From SHZL01 sp963784425 (GTDB lineage Bacteria > Pseudomonadota > Gammaproteobacteria > Xanthomonadales > SZUA-36): 64,000 nucleotides of DNA. How positions within the stretch are numbered: position 1 is the first letter of the stretch; the number at the start of each line of letters is the position of its first letter. Shown in pieces: positions 54,762 through 63,374 of the stretch. A model generated the notes under the pieces. It saw only the letters and a program-made list of their open reading frames with translations, did no database searches and had not been told where the DNA came from. The translations under genes and the position numbers were made by a program. The stretch lies in NCBI GenBank assembly GCA_963784425.1, contig CAWARM010000011.1:930001-994000 (forward strand), given 5' to 3'.

Positions 54762-55934
54762 ATGAAGACACCCATCATGCACATGAACATACTTGCGCGC
54801 GCAGGGGCGGCATGCGCACTCCTGGTTTTGTTCGCATCTCACACTGCAACCGCGGCGCCGGCTGAGGCCAAATCACCGCCGCCACTCAAAGTGGAGACCC
54901 TTGCCACGGGGCTCAATCTCCCCTGGAGCATGGCATTTACCCCGGATGGCACTCTGTTGATCATCGAAAAAGCGGGTGGTCTACGGGTTTATCGCGATGG
55001 CGCATTGCTGCCGGCAACCCTGGAAGAGTCGCGCATCGGATTGCCCGACGACGTCATGGTGAAAGAAGACAGCGGGCTGCACGACATTGCGCTTGATCCC
55101 GACTTCGCCACCACGCAAACCGTTTTCATTGCCTATGCAGGAGGCGATGAAAAGGCCAATCACACTTCTGTGTGGCGCGCGCGACTGGCAGGCAATCACC
55201 TCGCTGATGGACAAACAATTTTCCGCGCTGTACCAGACAAAGCCGGCGCACACCACCCCGGTGGCCGCATCCTGTTCCTGCCGGACAAGACCTTCCTGCT
55301 GACGGTCGGCGATGGCTTTGACTACCGCGATGCCGCACAGGATCTTTCCTCGGACCTGGGGAAGATCCTGCGGCTCGACCGCGAGGGCAAACCGCCCGCG
55401 GATAATCCGTTCATCGGTCGGGCAGACGTTCGCCCGGAAATCTACACCTACGGCCACCGCAACGAGCAGGGACTGACCATCGATACGGAAACCGGCATTG
55501 TGTGGGAACTGGAGCACGGACCGCGCGGCGGCGACGAGATCAACCGGCTGACCGCCGGCAGCAATTACGGTTGGCCGCTGACCACCAATGGCATCGACTA
55601 TGACGGAACCCTGGTCTCCGAGCGCGCCCACGCGCCGGGCATTATTTCGCCCCTGATTGTCTGGGCACCGTCGATCGCACCATCCGGTCTTGCCGTTTAT
55701 CGCGGCTCGGAGTTCGCGGACTGGAACGGCAATTTCCTGGTTGGAGCGCTGAGAGCGAAATCGCTGGTCAGGGCTCAGCTCGATAATGAGGGGCGGTCTA
55801 TCGGGGAAATCGAAAGGCTACTTGCGGAACTGCGAACGCGAATTCGTGATGTCCGCATCGGCCCGGACGGGTTCATTTACATCCTCACGGACGAAGCTGA
55901 CGGTCGGCTGATCCGCCTGTGCCGGGACTGCTGA
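54762..55934 (+). CDS. PQQ-dependent sugar (aldose) dehydrogenase
   Basis: 390 residues from ATG 54762, with GGAG in the overlap with the previous stop. Signal peptide ARAGAACALLVLFASHTATA, then an Asd/YliI-type six-bladed propeller: ATGLNLPWSMAFTPDGTLLI, GAHHPGGRILFLPDKTFLLT, the catalytic/PQQ region TYGHRNEQGLTIDTETGIVW and EHGPRGGDEINRL, and VWAPSIAPSGLAVYRGSEF. A periplasmic oxidoreductase requiring externally supplied PQQ, as no pqq genes are here. Translationally close to the aldehyde dehydrogenase. Confidence 0.88.
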   Translation: MKTPIMHMNILARAGAACALLVLFASHTATAAPAEAKSPPPLKVETLATGLNLPWSMAFTPDGTLLIIEKAGGLRVYRDGALLPATLEESRIGLPDDVMVKEDSGLHDIALDPDFATTQTVFIAYAGGDEKANHTSVWRARLAGNHLADGQTIFRAVPDKAGAHHPGGRILFLPDKTFLLTVGDGFDYRDAAQDLSSDLGKILRLDREGKPPADNPFIGRADVRPEIYTYGHRNEQGLTIDTETGIVWELEHGPRGGDEINRLTAGSNYGWPLTTNGIDYDGTLVSERAHAPGIISPLIVWAPSIAPSGLAVYRGSEFADWNGNFLVGALRAKSLVRAQLDNEGRSIGEIERLLAELRTRIRDVRIGPDGFIYILTDEADGRLIRLCRDC

Positions 55935-56024
55935 CCAACCGAAAATCCGCGCCTTTTCCTCGCTCGGGCCCCGCTTTTGCAGCCCGAAATGACCCAGGAA
56001 TAAGGCTTTTATTGATATATCAGC

Positions 56025-57371
56025 ATGCATGACCTGACCACCGGGCCGGTAGGAGGCCACCTACGTCGCCAAACGTCGGCGTTCTCGCTGGGATTGGTGG
56101 CGATCTTCTCATTTGAAGCCGTGGACATGTTCTACATCTCCCGCTTGGGCGATGCACCCCTGGCTGCCGTCAGTTTTACCCTGCCGGTGATCTGGTTTAT
56201 GTACGGTATCGCCATGGGATTTGAAATCGGCGCGGCTTCGGTTATCTCCCGCGCCGTTGGTCGTGGGGATGAACCCTTTGCGCGCCGCCTGACCACCGAC
56301 AGCGCCCTGCTCTCTACACTGGTGCTGGGCGTAATGGCCGTTGTGGGGCTTTCTACGATTGATCCAGTGTTCCGTTTGCTCGGGGCCACACCCGAACTGA
56401 TGCCCATGATTCGCGATTACATGTCGGTGTGGTATTGGGTCGCACCCTCTGATGCCTGCCTGTGGGCTACCCTGGCCGCGCTGCGGGCGCGCGGCAACGC
56501 TCCCCTGGAAGCGAAACTGATGTCGGTGGCCGCAGTGCTCAACGTGATCCTCGATCCACTGTTCATTTTCGGGCTGTTGGGTTTTCCGCGATTGGGCGTT
56601 GGGGGCGCGGCATTGGCAACCTTGATTGCCAATCTCAGCGTGCTGGTGATCACCCTGCTTTACGTTACGCGCCGGTTACATATTTTTGCCAGCCTGCTGG
56701 TGCCGCTGCGCGTGAGAATTGCCTCCTGGAAGCACATGCTGGTCATCGGCATTCCGGCCACGGGCACCAACCTGATCATTCCGGTTTCCTCCGGCATCGT
56801 GGTTGCGATGCTGGCCGGGTACGGCGTCGATGCGGTGGCAGGGTACGGTGTGGCAGCACGCATGGAGCCATTTGCCTTGCTGCTTTTCTACTCCTTGTCT
56901 GCCGTATCCAGCCCGTTCTTTGGCCAGAACTTTGGCGCCGGAAAACTGGACCGCCTTATCGAGGCGCGGCGACTGATCACGCGCTTTTGCCTGCTGTATG
57001 GTTTAGTGCTGATGCTGGCAATGGATCTGTTTGCGCGGCCACTCAGCGGCCTGTTCAGCGAAACATCGGCGATCCGCGATGTTGCCGTGCATTATTTCTG
57101 GCTGGTCTCCTGGGGCTATGGCGCGCACGGCATCGTTATGACGGTCAATGCCGCTTTCAACGGCACCGGGCGGCCATTGCCGGGCATGCTGCTCTCATCG
57201 GCGCGTGTGATGTTTGTCTTCCTGCCACTGGCTTTGTTGGGTCGCTGGCTGTTTGGCATCGAGGGAATCTTTGTCGCCAGCAGTATCAGTAACGTGTTGC
57301 TCGCCATCGTCGCCTACCTGTGGCTGGGGCGCCATATCAAGGCGCACAGCTTTCCCAATCTGCCGAGGTAG
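56025..57371 (+). CDS. MATE-family efflux transporter
   Basis: A 448-residue protein with about twelve membrane helices in two similar halves. Typical: AVSFTLPVIWFMYGIAMGFE, GAASVISRAVGRGDEPFARR and the mirrored PVSSGIVVAMLAGYGVDAVA, GQNFGAGKLDRLIEARRLI. It expels organic cations or drugs by cation antiport. A short IR (TCGGGC/GCCCGA, 55964-55987) lies in the gap upstream. Convergent with the Kef-type gene. Confidence 0.9.
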   Translation: MHDLTTGPVGGHLRRQTSAFSLGLVAIFSFEAVDMFYISRLGDAPLAAVSFTLPVIWFMYGIAMGFEIGAASVISRAVGRGDEPFARRLTTDSALLSTLVLGVMAVVGLSTIDPVFRLLGATPELMPMIRDYMSVWYWVAPSDACLWATLAALRARGNAPLEAKLMSVAAVLNVILDPLFIFGLLGFPRLGVGGAALATLIANLSVLVITLLYVTRRLHIFASLLVPLRVRIASWKHMLVIGIPATGTNLIIPVSSGIVVAMLAGYGVDAVAGYGVAARMEPFALLLFYSLSAVSSPFFGQNFGAGKLDRLIEARRLITRFCLLYGLVLMLAMDLFARPLSGLFSETSAIRDVAVHYFWLVSWGYGAHGIVMTVNAAFNGTGRPLPGMLLSSARVMFVFLPLALLGRWLFGIEGIFVASSISNVLLAIVAYLWLGRHIKAHSFPNLPR

Positions 57372-57395
57372 GCAGCGCCGACCGACATTGTCACG

Positions 57396-59108
57396 CTACC
57401 TGCCTTGCTCCTCCTCCCCTTCGAGCACAGGCTGGTAATCCCAGTCGCGCACATCCTGGATGACCTGGTCAACATCGTCGACCGGGATACGCAACATGCG
57501 CAGGGCGGTCGCACCCAGGCGCAAGCTCGCTTCAATCGCTTCCGGGTAGGCGTGCGTGGCCCCGGCTTCGAGCAGCTGCGAACTCGTCTGTAGATCGCGT
57601 GCCCGTGCAATCACGGGTACCTGGGGGCAATGGCTGCGCAAGTAGGAAACTACACGCAGCGCAGTGGCTGAGTCGTCCACAGTGATCACCACCAGCGAGG
57701 CAAGCTCCGCGTGGACTGAGGCCAGCAAATTGGGATCGGATATGTCGCCATACAGCACCTGGAAGCCGTCCGCGCGCCCCTGCTCCACCCGTTTCGGGTC
57801 GGTGTCAAAAGCCAGGAAGGGAACACCGCTCGAGTGCAACAGCACGGCAATGGTGTGCCCCATGCGCCCGTAACCGCCGATCAATACCTTCTGCTCCGGC
57901 ATGCCCAATACCTGTGCAGGAATGCGTTCGCCATCATCAGCGGGCGTTTTCACCAGCCGGGCGACAATCGCCTCGTTGAAGCGGATCAGGAAAGCGCCCG
58001 CGACCATTGAAAAGAGCACCGATGCCAGCGCAATCTGGCCCAGTTGTTTATCGATTACATTGGACGCCAGTGCGACGGCCAGCAGGGCCAAACCGAATTC
58101 ACCCCCGACGGCCAGCATCAGCCCGGTGCGCCACGCGGTCGACGCGTCGATACCGCTCCTGCGCACCAGCGCCGCAACGATCAGTGTCTTGCTCACCAGG
58201 ATCAGCAGCGTACCAAGCAAGGCCCAGTGCCACATGCCTGAAATAGCCGCAGGATCAATCAGCATACCGATACCGATGAAGAAGAGACCGAGCAGGACAT
58301 CCCGGAAAGGCCGGATGCTTGATTCCACTTGATGGCGGAATTCTGTTTCACCCAGCATCATCCCGGCGAGGAAGGCACCAAACGCCAGCGACAGGCCAAG
58401 CCTGTTGGTGGACCAGGCCGCCAGCAGAGCAACCAGCAGTACCGCCAGCGTAAATACCTCGGAAGATTTTCGCTTGGCCACCACATGAAACAGCGGGCGA
58501 AACATCCAGCGCCCCACAAAGTACACCAGCGCAAACGCAAGCAGGGCTTTGGACATTGCCCAGCCCAAGGCGCCCGCCAGGACCTGGGCATCCACCGTCA
58601 TGCCGAGCACCGGTATGATCACCAGGAAGGGAACTGCCATGACGTCTTGAAATACCGACATCGCGAGGCCGAGCCGGCCGTGAGGGCTATTGATCTCACC
58701 TTGCTCGGTCAATTGACTGCCGATGATGGTGGACGATGATTGGGCAAAGATCGCACCGGTCACAAAGGCGGCGGGGCCGGGCAATCCAGCCAACCACCCC
58801 AGCATACCTACGATGGCCGTGGTGAGCACGACCTGTGCTGTTCCAAGCCCAAGCACCTGGTGCCGCAGCGCATGCAACTGCGGCAGGGAGTAGTTGAGGC
58901 CGATGGTGAAGAGCAGAAAAACCACGCCGAACTCAGCCAGGGCTTCGAACCCGTCCAGATGGACCGTAGGCCCAATCGTATTAGGTCCCAGGATCACACC
59001 GACCAGCAAATACCCCAGACTGGTCGGTATGTGCAAGCGCTGAAACGTGACCACGACCGCTACAGCCACGGCCAGGAGCAGAATGATTTGTGCGAGATGC
59101 TCCATCAT
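57396..59108 (-). CDS. CPA2-type potassium/proton antiporter with TrkA-N domain (Kef/YbaL-like)
   Basis: A 570-residue protein: about twelve helices with the CPA2 core (LHIPTSLGYLLVGVILGPNT, GLNYSLPQLHALRHQVLGLG, AFGAFLAGMMLGETEFRHQV) and a C-terminal TrkA-N/RCK domain with the NAD(H) loop GGYGRMGHTIAVLLHSS near residue 405 and YGDISDPNLLASVHAELASL. It exchanges K+ or Na+ for protons, controlled by nucleotide. The C-terminal acidic tail is short; no TrkA-C domain is evident. Confidence 0.9.
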   Translation of the reverse strand: MMEHLAQIILLLAVAVAVVVTFQRLHIPTSLGYLLVGVILGPNTIGPTVHLDGFEALAEFGVVFLLFTIGLNYSLPQLHALRHQVLGLGTAQVVLTTAIVGMLGWLAGLPGPAAFVTGAIFAQSSSTIIGSQLTEQGEINSPHGRLGLAMSVFQDVMAVPFLVIIPVLGMTVDAQVLAGALGWAMSKALLAFALVYFVGRWMFRPLFHVVAKRKSSEVFTLAVLLVALLAAWSTNRLGLSLAFGAFLAGMMLGETEFRHQVESSIRPFRDVLLGLFFIGIGMLIDPAAISGMWHWALLGTLLILVSKTLIVAALVRRSGIDASTAWRTGLMLAVGGEFGLALLAVALASNVIDKQLGQIALASVLFSMVAGAFLIRFNEAIVARLVKTPADDGERIPAQVLGMPEQKVLIGGYGRMGHTIAVLLHSSGVPFLAFDTDPKRVEQGRADGFQVLYGDISDPNLLASVHAELASLVVITVDDSATALRVVSYLRSHCPQVPVIARARDLQTSSQLLEAGATHAYPEAIEASLRLGATALRMLRIPVDDVDQVIQDVRDWDYQPVLEGEEEQGR

Positions 59109-59134
59109 TCAAATACGTGCTCCCACAATGGGAC

Positions 59135-59974
59135 TCATGCGTCTGCCCAGATCGCCTCGACCCAGGCCCGGATCTGCAGGGCTTCCTGCCATCGGTCAGA
59201 AAGCTCCATACCCTGCGCATCGGTGATGGCATAGATCGGCGGGCCCAGTTCGCACAGGAAAACCAGGGTAGCGTCAGCGCCGTTGCGCTCCCGCCACCAG
59301 CGTATGCCATCCGCCCACCAGGTTTTAAACTGCTCTACCCAGCGCTGGTGCTGGGGGAAATCAATTTGCACCTGGATTTGCTCGCTGCTCGCCACGCGCC
59401 CCTGGAAGCAGTCGGACCGTTGCAACACCCGGTTGATGTAGCCGCGGTTCAGATCGCTCAGGGGCAAGCGCAGCTCCCGGTCGACTACAAAGTGCGAAAG
59501 GTCAGCACATAGCCGCATTTCAGGCACGGCTTCGAGCAATTGCAGGGTATATCCCAGGTCATTGAGCAGGCTGTCCCGGTGAGTTTCGAATAACAGTGGA
59601 ATGCCCACCGCGGCGGCATCCGCCAGCCACTGCTTCACCGTGGCCGCGCCCCCGGCAACACTGAGTGGTATCTCGGTACCCAGGGCGTTGACGTGGCACG
59701 CGTTCATCTCCCTGGCCATTTCCAGCAGTGGCCGCATCTCCTCGCGGCTGTGCGGAAATGCATTGACCATGCACTTGAGGCCGTACTTCTCAAACAAGGG
59801 CAGTAAATCCAGTGTTGCGGGTATTTCCTCAACCGATGGATCGACACACAGCCCGTGGTAGCCGGCTTCCGCTACCAGCGCGAAATTTTCTTCCATGGGC
59901 CGTTCCGGCAGTCCGGGGCGGCGCAGTTCCATGGCCCAGAGGGACTGAAACACTTCCAGTTTTTGCATGTTCAA
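59135..59974 (-). CDS. Sugar phosphate isomerase/epimerase family TIM-barrel protein
   Basis: A 279-residue AP-endonuclease-2-like TIM barrel: EENFALVAEAGYHGLCVDPS, LLPLFEKYGLKCMVNAFPHS, HVNALGTEIPLSVAG, FETHRDSLLNDLGYTLQLLE and MRLCADLSHFVVDRELRLPL with His/Glu/Asp metal ligand candidates. Substrate not known. Its ATG overlaps the desaturase stop by 4 bp, indicating coupling. Confidence 0.82.
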   Translation of the reverse strand: MNMQKLEVFQSLWAMELRRPGLPERPMEENFALVAEAGYHGLCVDPSVEEIPATLDLLPLFEKYGLKCMVNAFPHSREEMRPLLEMAREMNACHVNALGTEIPLSVAGGAATVKQWLADAAAVGIPLLFETHRDSLLNDLGYTLQLLEAVPEMRLCADLSHFVVDRELRLPLSDLNRGYINRVLQRSDCFQGRVASSEQIQVQIDFPQHQRWVEQFKTWWADGIRWWRERNGADATLVFLCELGPPIYAITDAQGMELSDRWQEALQIRAWVEAIWADA

Positions 59975-61010
59975 AAGGACATCAGGAAGGACACGGCATT
60001 ACCGCCGTAGTTGCGCACGTCCTTGCAGGCCTGCAGGTAATCCGGCCCCAGCGCACTTTGCTCATTGTCGTACGGGCCGCCTTCGTGCATTACGCGGCAT
60101 ACCCGGTAGCGATGGTACATGCGCAGTTGCGAGGAGAACGGAATGACCCGCGAATAATCGGCGCCGAGTTTTTCCCGGTCAAAAGCCGGCAGGCGATACC
60201 ACGGCACGGTGGGGCGAATATGGTGGGCGTTGTGGAAGCCGAAATTCAGCACCAGCCAGTTGGGCATGGCATAAGCGCGTGGACACGGGGCAACTGAAGG
60301 TATGCTCCTGCTCGGTGGCGCGCCCGCCAAAACGCGACGGCGGGTTCTCCACGAACAGAGAGGGATTTGGACCGTAATCGTGGTGCGTGCTGTCCATCAG
60401 GCGCAGCACGTGCACCATCAGCATGAAAGCTACGAAGGACAGAATCGCAACCTTGGGGTAGAGCACCAGCAGCGTGAGAAATATGGTCCCGCGCACCAGC
60501 AGCACTGTCACGTTGCGCACCCTCTGGTCACGCCGTTGCGGAATGATGAAGGACGTGAACATGGTGATGAAGTGCATGATCAGCTCATGTGCCGGGATGT
60601 AAAACCATTCCAGTATCTTCGTCATCCGGCACACCAGCGGGTGCCGTTCAAAAAACGCTTCGTATTCCCACCACACCGCATCGTCGTTATCCATGTGATG
60701 GCGAAAATGCTTGTAGCGAATGTCCTCAAACGTGCCGTAATTGCTGGCGCACAACCAATTCAAAAAATGGCCCAGGCGCGCATTGTGCTCATTAGCGCGG
60801 AACACGGTGTTGTGGCCGCACTCGTGGATCATGTAGGCAGCAATCACCATGCCGTGCGCCAGTAGCAGGGTAGCGGCCGCGTTGATTCCCCAGTTGGGGG
60901 AAAACAGCCCCGCGAAACCAAAACCCCAGGCCAGCACCGCATAGGCAACGGCGCCACCGTGATACAGCAGGCCCTTGCGGTTCGTGAAATGCCCGTGTCA
61001 GAAAACTCAT
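59971..61010 (-). CDS. Membrane fatty acid desaturase-type protein (two frameshifts)
   Basis: ATG 61010 (MSFLTRAFH) with a shift near 60980 to KGLLYHGGAVAYAVLAWGFG; the main frame then carries the histidine boxes HECGH (in MIHECGHNTVF) and HFRHH (in RYKHFRHHMDND). Near 60300 a second shift leads to WLVLNFGFHNAHHIRPTVPW with the third box HNAHH, and PAFDREKLGADYSR to the stop at 59971. The three His boxes and membrane helices define the family; regioselectivity cannot be told. Joined length is about 346 codons. Confidence 0.82.
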
Positions 61011-61065
61011 GATCCTGTCCGCTCGCCGCGCCGGCATACCGGCTGCATTATTACTACCAGCGCCA

Positions 61066-61956
61066 TCATCTTAGTCCCGCCAGGCGAATGGCTTCAAGCA
61101 GGGTGGCCGGGTCCCCGGGCGTCATCAGGTTTACCCCGGAAATCCCCGGAATTTCCTGCATTTCCTGCAGTTTTTCCGCGCAGATTTTTACGCCTTCCAG
61201 TTCCACATCCCGCGCCTGCTCAAGGCGCCGGATCAGTTTTTCGGGCACCACGGCACCGCTCAGGTGTTCCTTCAAAAGCCGGGCATATGCCGCCGTCGGC
61301 AGCACGGCCAGTCCGCCCATGATGGCACAGCGCCAGGGTAGCCTAACCTCAACCAGCCTGGCCAGGTAGCGGCGCAGGGTTTTTAGGTTGAAACACATCT
61401 GGGTCTGGATGAGTCCGGCGCCCGCATCAACGCGCAACATCAGGGATCGCGGTTTCCACTCCTTACCGGGGTTGAATACGGTTGCCGCGGTACCGATCAG
61501 AAAGCCCGGCGCCCCCGGCACGGATTCATCTTCGCCGAGTTGCCGCGCCGTGGTTACGAGATCCTCGCCGCTGAGTTCAAATACATGCCTGGTCGACGGG
61601 CGATAGCTGCCGGGGAGTTCTTCGCCCCGGGTCAGCAGAACGGTGGTTACGCCCAGCACCGCCAACCCCAGCAGGTCATTCTCCAGTGCAATGCGGTTAC
61701 GATCCCGCCCGGTAACATGCACGATGGGATCCACCCCCTCGCGCAGCAACAAAACCGCCGCTGCCTGAGCGGACATTTGCAAACGCCCGTCGTGGCTGTC
61801 GGGCACCTGGATCGCGTCCACCACCGGGCCCAGCACCCTGGCCTGCTCTTTGACCTCGGCTGCTCCCGTCGCGCGGCCGAGGGCAAGATCAGCGGTGAGC
61901 ACAAACTTCTGTGTACGAATGGCGTCCCTGAAGGGTATCAAGCAATCGTTTCCCAA
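61066..61956 (-). CDS. Methylenetetrahydrofolate reductase-like protein
   Basis: A 296-residue MetF-type TIM barrel: FVLTADLALGRATGAAEVKE, VDPIVHVTGRDRNRIALEND, LLGLAVLGVTTVLLTRGEEL and IQTQMCFNLKTLRRYLARLV, GISGVNLMTPGDPATLLEAI. In this family FAD and methylene-THF bind here. The sequence departs from canonical MetF, so it may be one of the divergent subgroups found beside methyltransferases. A TTG start at 61956 is used and lies 8 bp from palindrome copy 3. Confidence 0.78.
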   Translation of the reverse strand: MGNDCLIPFRDAIRTQKFVLTADLALGRATGAAEVKEQARVLGPVVDAIQVPDSHDGRLQMSAQAAAVLLLREGVDPIVHVTGRDRNRIALENDLLGLAVLGVTTVLLTRGEELPGSYRPSTRHVFELSGEDLVTTARQLGEDESVPGAPGFLIGTAATVFNPGKEWKPRSLMLRVDAGAGLIQTQMCFNLKTLRRYLARLVEVRLPWRCAIMGGLAVLPTAAYARLLKEHLSGAVVPEKLIRRLEQARDVELEGVKICAEKLQEMQEIPGISGVNLMTPGDPATLLEAIRLAGLR

Positions 61957-61963
61957 TTTGGAT

Positions 61964-62012
61964 GGGGTCAGAGTACCATTTTCTGCGCAGCAGAAAATGG
62001 TACTCTGACCCC
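61964..62012. repeat. GGGGTCAGAGTA palindrome, copy 3 (perfect 23-bp stem)
   Basis: A 23-bp arm (61964-61986) pairs exactly with 61990-62012 around a 3-nt loop GCA. Outer bases GGGGTCAGAGTA as in copies 1 and 2, inner arm CCATTTTCTGC/GCAGAAAATGG. It sits in the divergent gap between the MTHFR-like and PuuB-like genes. Confidence 0.9.
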
Positions 62013-62075
62013 GCGGATAATAGGCAACCGAGACGAAAAGCAGACCCAGACCCCACTCGCATTAGAACGGCCGCC

Positions 62076-63365
62076 ATGAAACCGGAATACCAAAGACAGG
62101 AACACACTGCATCCTATTACGCCGCCACTGCCCGGGACATGACGCGTTATCCGGTTTTGCAGGGTGCACACACAGCGGATATTTGCATCGTAGGCGCGGG
62201 GTTTACCGGCATCGCTTCGGCCCTGACTCTGGCCGAGCGCGGCTACTCTGTCGCGGTGGTGGAGGCCAACCGGGTTGGCTGGGGGGCCTCGGGTCGCAAT
62301 GGCGGCCAGCTCATCGGTGGTTTCAGTGGTGACAAGAAAATCGTCAAACATTTCGGCCAGGATGTCGCCCGCACGATTTGGGACATGCGCTGGCGCGGCC
62401 ACGAGATCGTGCATGAACGTGTCCAGAAATATTCCATAGCTTGCGATCTGAAGAACGGATACATCGACGTGGCCAAGAACCGGCGCGAAACCGGCTACCT
62501 CGAAGAAGATCTTGCCAACCTGGAAAAATACTGCTTTCCCTGGGACTACCGGCTGTTATCCAAAGAAGAGATCCAGTCCACCCTGGGGACCAGCGCTTAT
62601 GCCGCCGGATTGATCAATATGCGCAATGGCCACCTGCATCCGCTTAACCTGTGTGCCGGTGAAGCCAGGGCTGCGCACCAGTTGGGCGTGCAGATCTTCG
62701 AGCAGTCACCGGTTAGCAACATCGTGCATGGACGCAAGCCCAGGGTGGAAACTGCACAAGGTTATGTCGAAGCCAACACCGTATTGCTGGCCGGGCATGT
62801 GTTTCACCGCCTGGAACAACAACGGTTGTCCGGCACGACGTTCCAGGCAGGCAGCTTCATCATGGCAACCGAGCCTCTGCCGGAAGCCATTCGCAAAGAG
62901 ATCAACCCGCAAGACCTGGCGGTGTGCGAGGTCAGCAATATCATCGACTACTATCGGCTGTCTGCCGACGGCCGCCTGCTGTATGGCGGGCGCACCAATT
63001 ACTCCGGCCGCGTGCCGGCCAGCATCCGCGCCTCGCTGGAACCGCGTATGCTGAAGGTATACCCCCGGCTCAAGGGCGTGCGCATCGATTACGAATGGGG
63101 CGGCAGCATCGGCATTGTCATCCGCCGCATTCCCATGGTCGGGCGCATTGATGACAATATCTACTACGTGCAAGGGTATTCCGGCCACGGGGTCAACACC
63201 ACCCACATCATGGGCGAGATCGTCGCCGATGCCATCGGTGGCACCATGGAACGTTTCGACCTGTTTGCGAAAATGCCGCAGATCCGCATTCCCGGCGGCA
63301 ATGCGTTTGGCAACCAGATGGTTGCGCTGGGCATGCTGTACTATCGGCTGAAGGACTTACTCTGA
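62076..63365 (+). CDS. FAD-dependent oxidoreductase, gamma-glutamylputrescine oxidase-like (PuuB-like)
   Basis: 429 residues from ATG 62076. DAO-type fold: dinucleotide motif TADICIVGAGFTGIASALTL, VEANRVGWGASGRNGGQLIG with the FAD-binding RNGGQ, then VCEVSNIIDYYRLSADGRLL, YGGRTNYSGRVPASIRASLE and PMVGRIDDNIYYVQGYSGHG, VNTTHIMGEI. The ATG is chosen as it follows family length; the frame is open into the palindrome upstream. PuuB oxidises gamma-glutamylputrescine; no PuuA is in this window. Confidence 0.88.
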   Translation: MKPEYQRQEHTASYYAATARDMTRYPVLQGAHTADICIVGAGFTGIASALTLAERGYSVAVVEANRVGWGASGRNGGQLIGGFSGDKKIVKHFGQDVARTIWDMRWRGHEIVHERVQKYSIACDLKNGYIDVAKNRRETGYLEEDLANLEKYCFPWDYRLLSKEEIQSTLGTSAYAAGLINMRNGHLHPLNLCAGEARAAHQLGVQIFEQSPVSNIVHGRKPRVETAQGYVEANTVLLAGHVFHRLEQQRLSGTTFQAGSFIMATEPLPEAIRKEINPQDLAVCEVSNIIDYYRLSADGRLLYGGRTNYSGRVPASIRASLEPRMLKVYPRLKGVRIDYEWGGSIGIVIRRIPMVGRIDDNIYYVQGYSGHGVNTTHIMGEIVADAIGGTMERFDLFAKMPQIRIPGGNAFGNQMVALGMLYYRLKDLL

Positions 63366-63374
63366 GGAAACACA

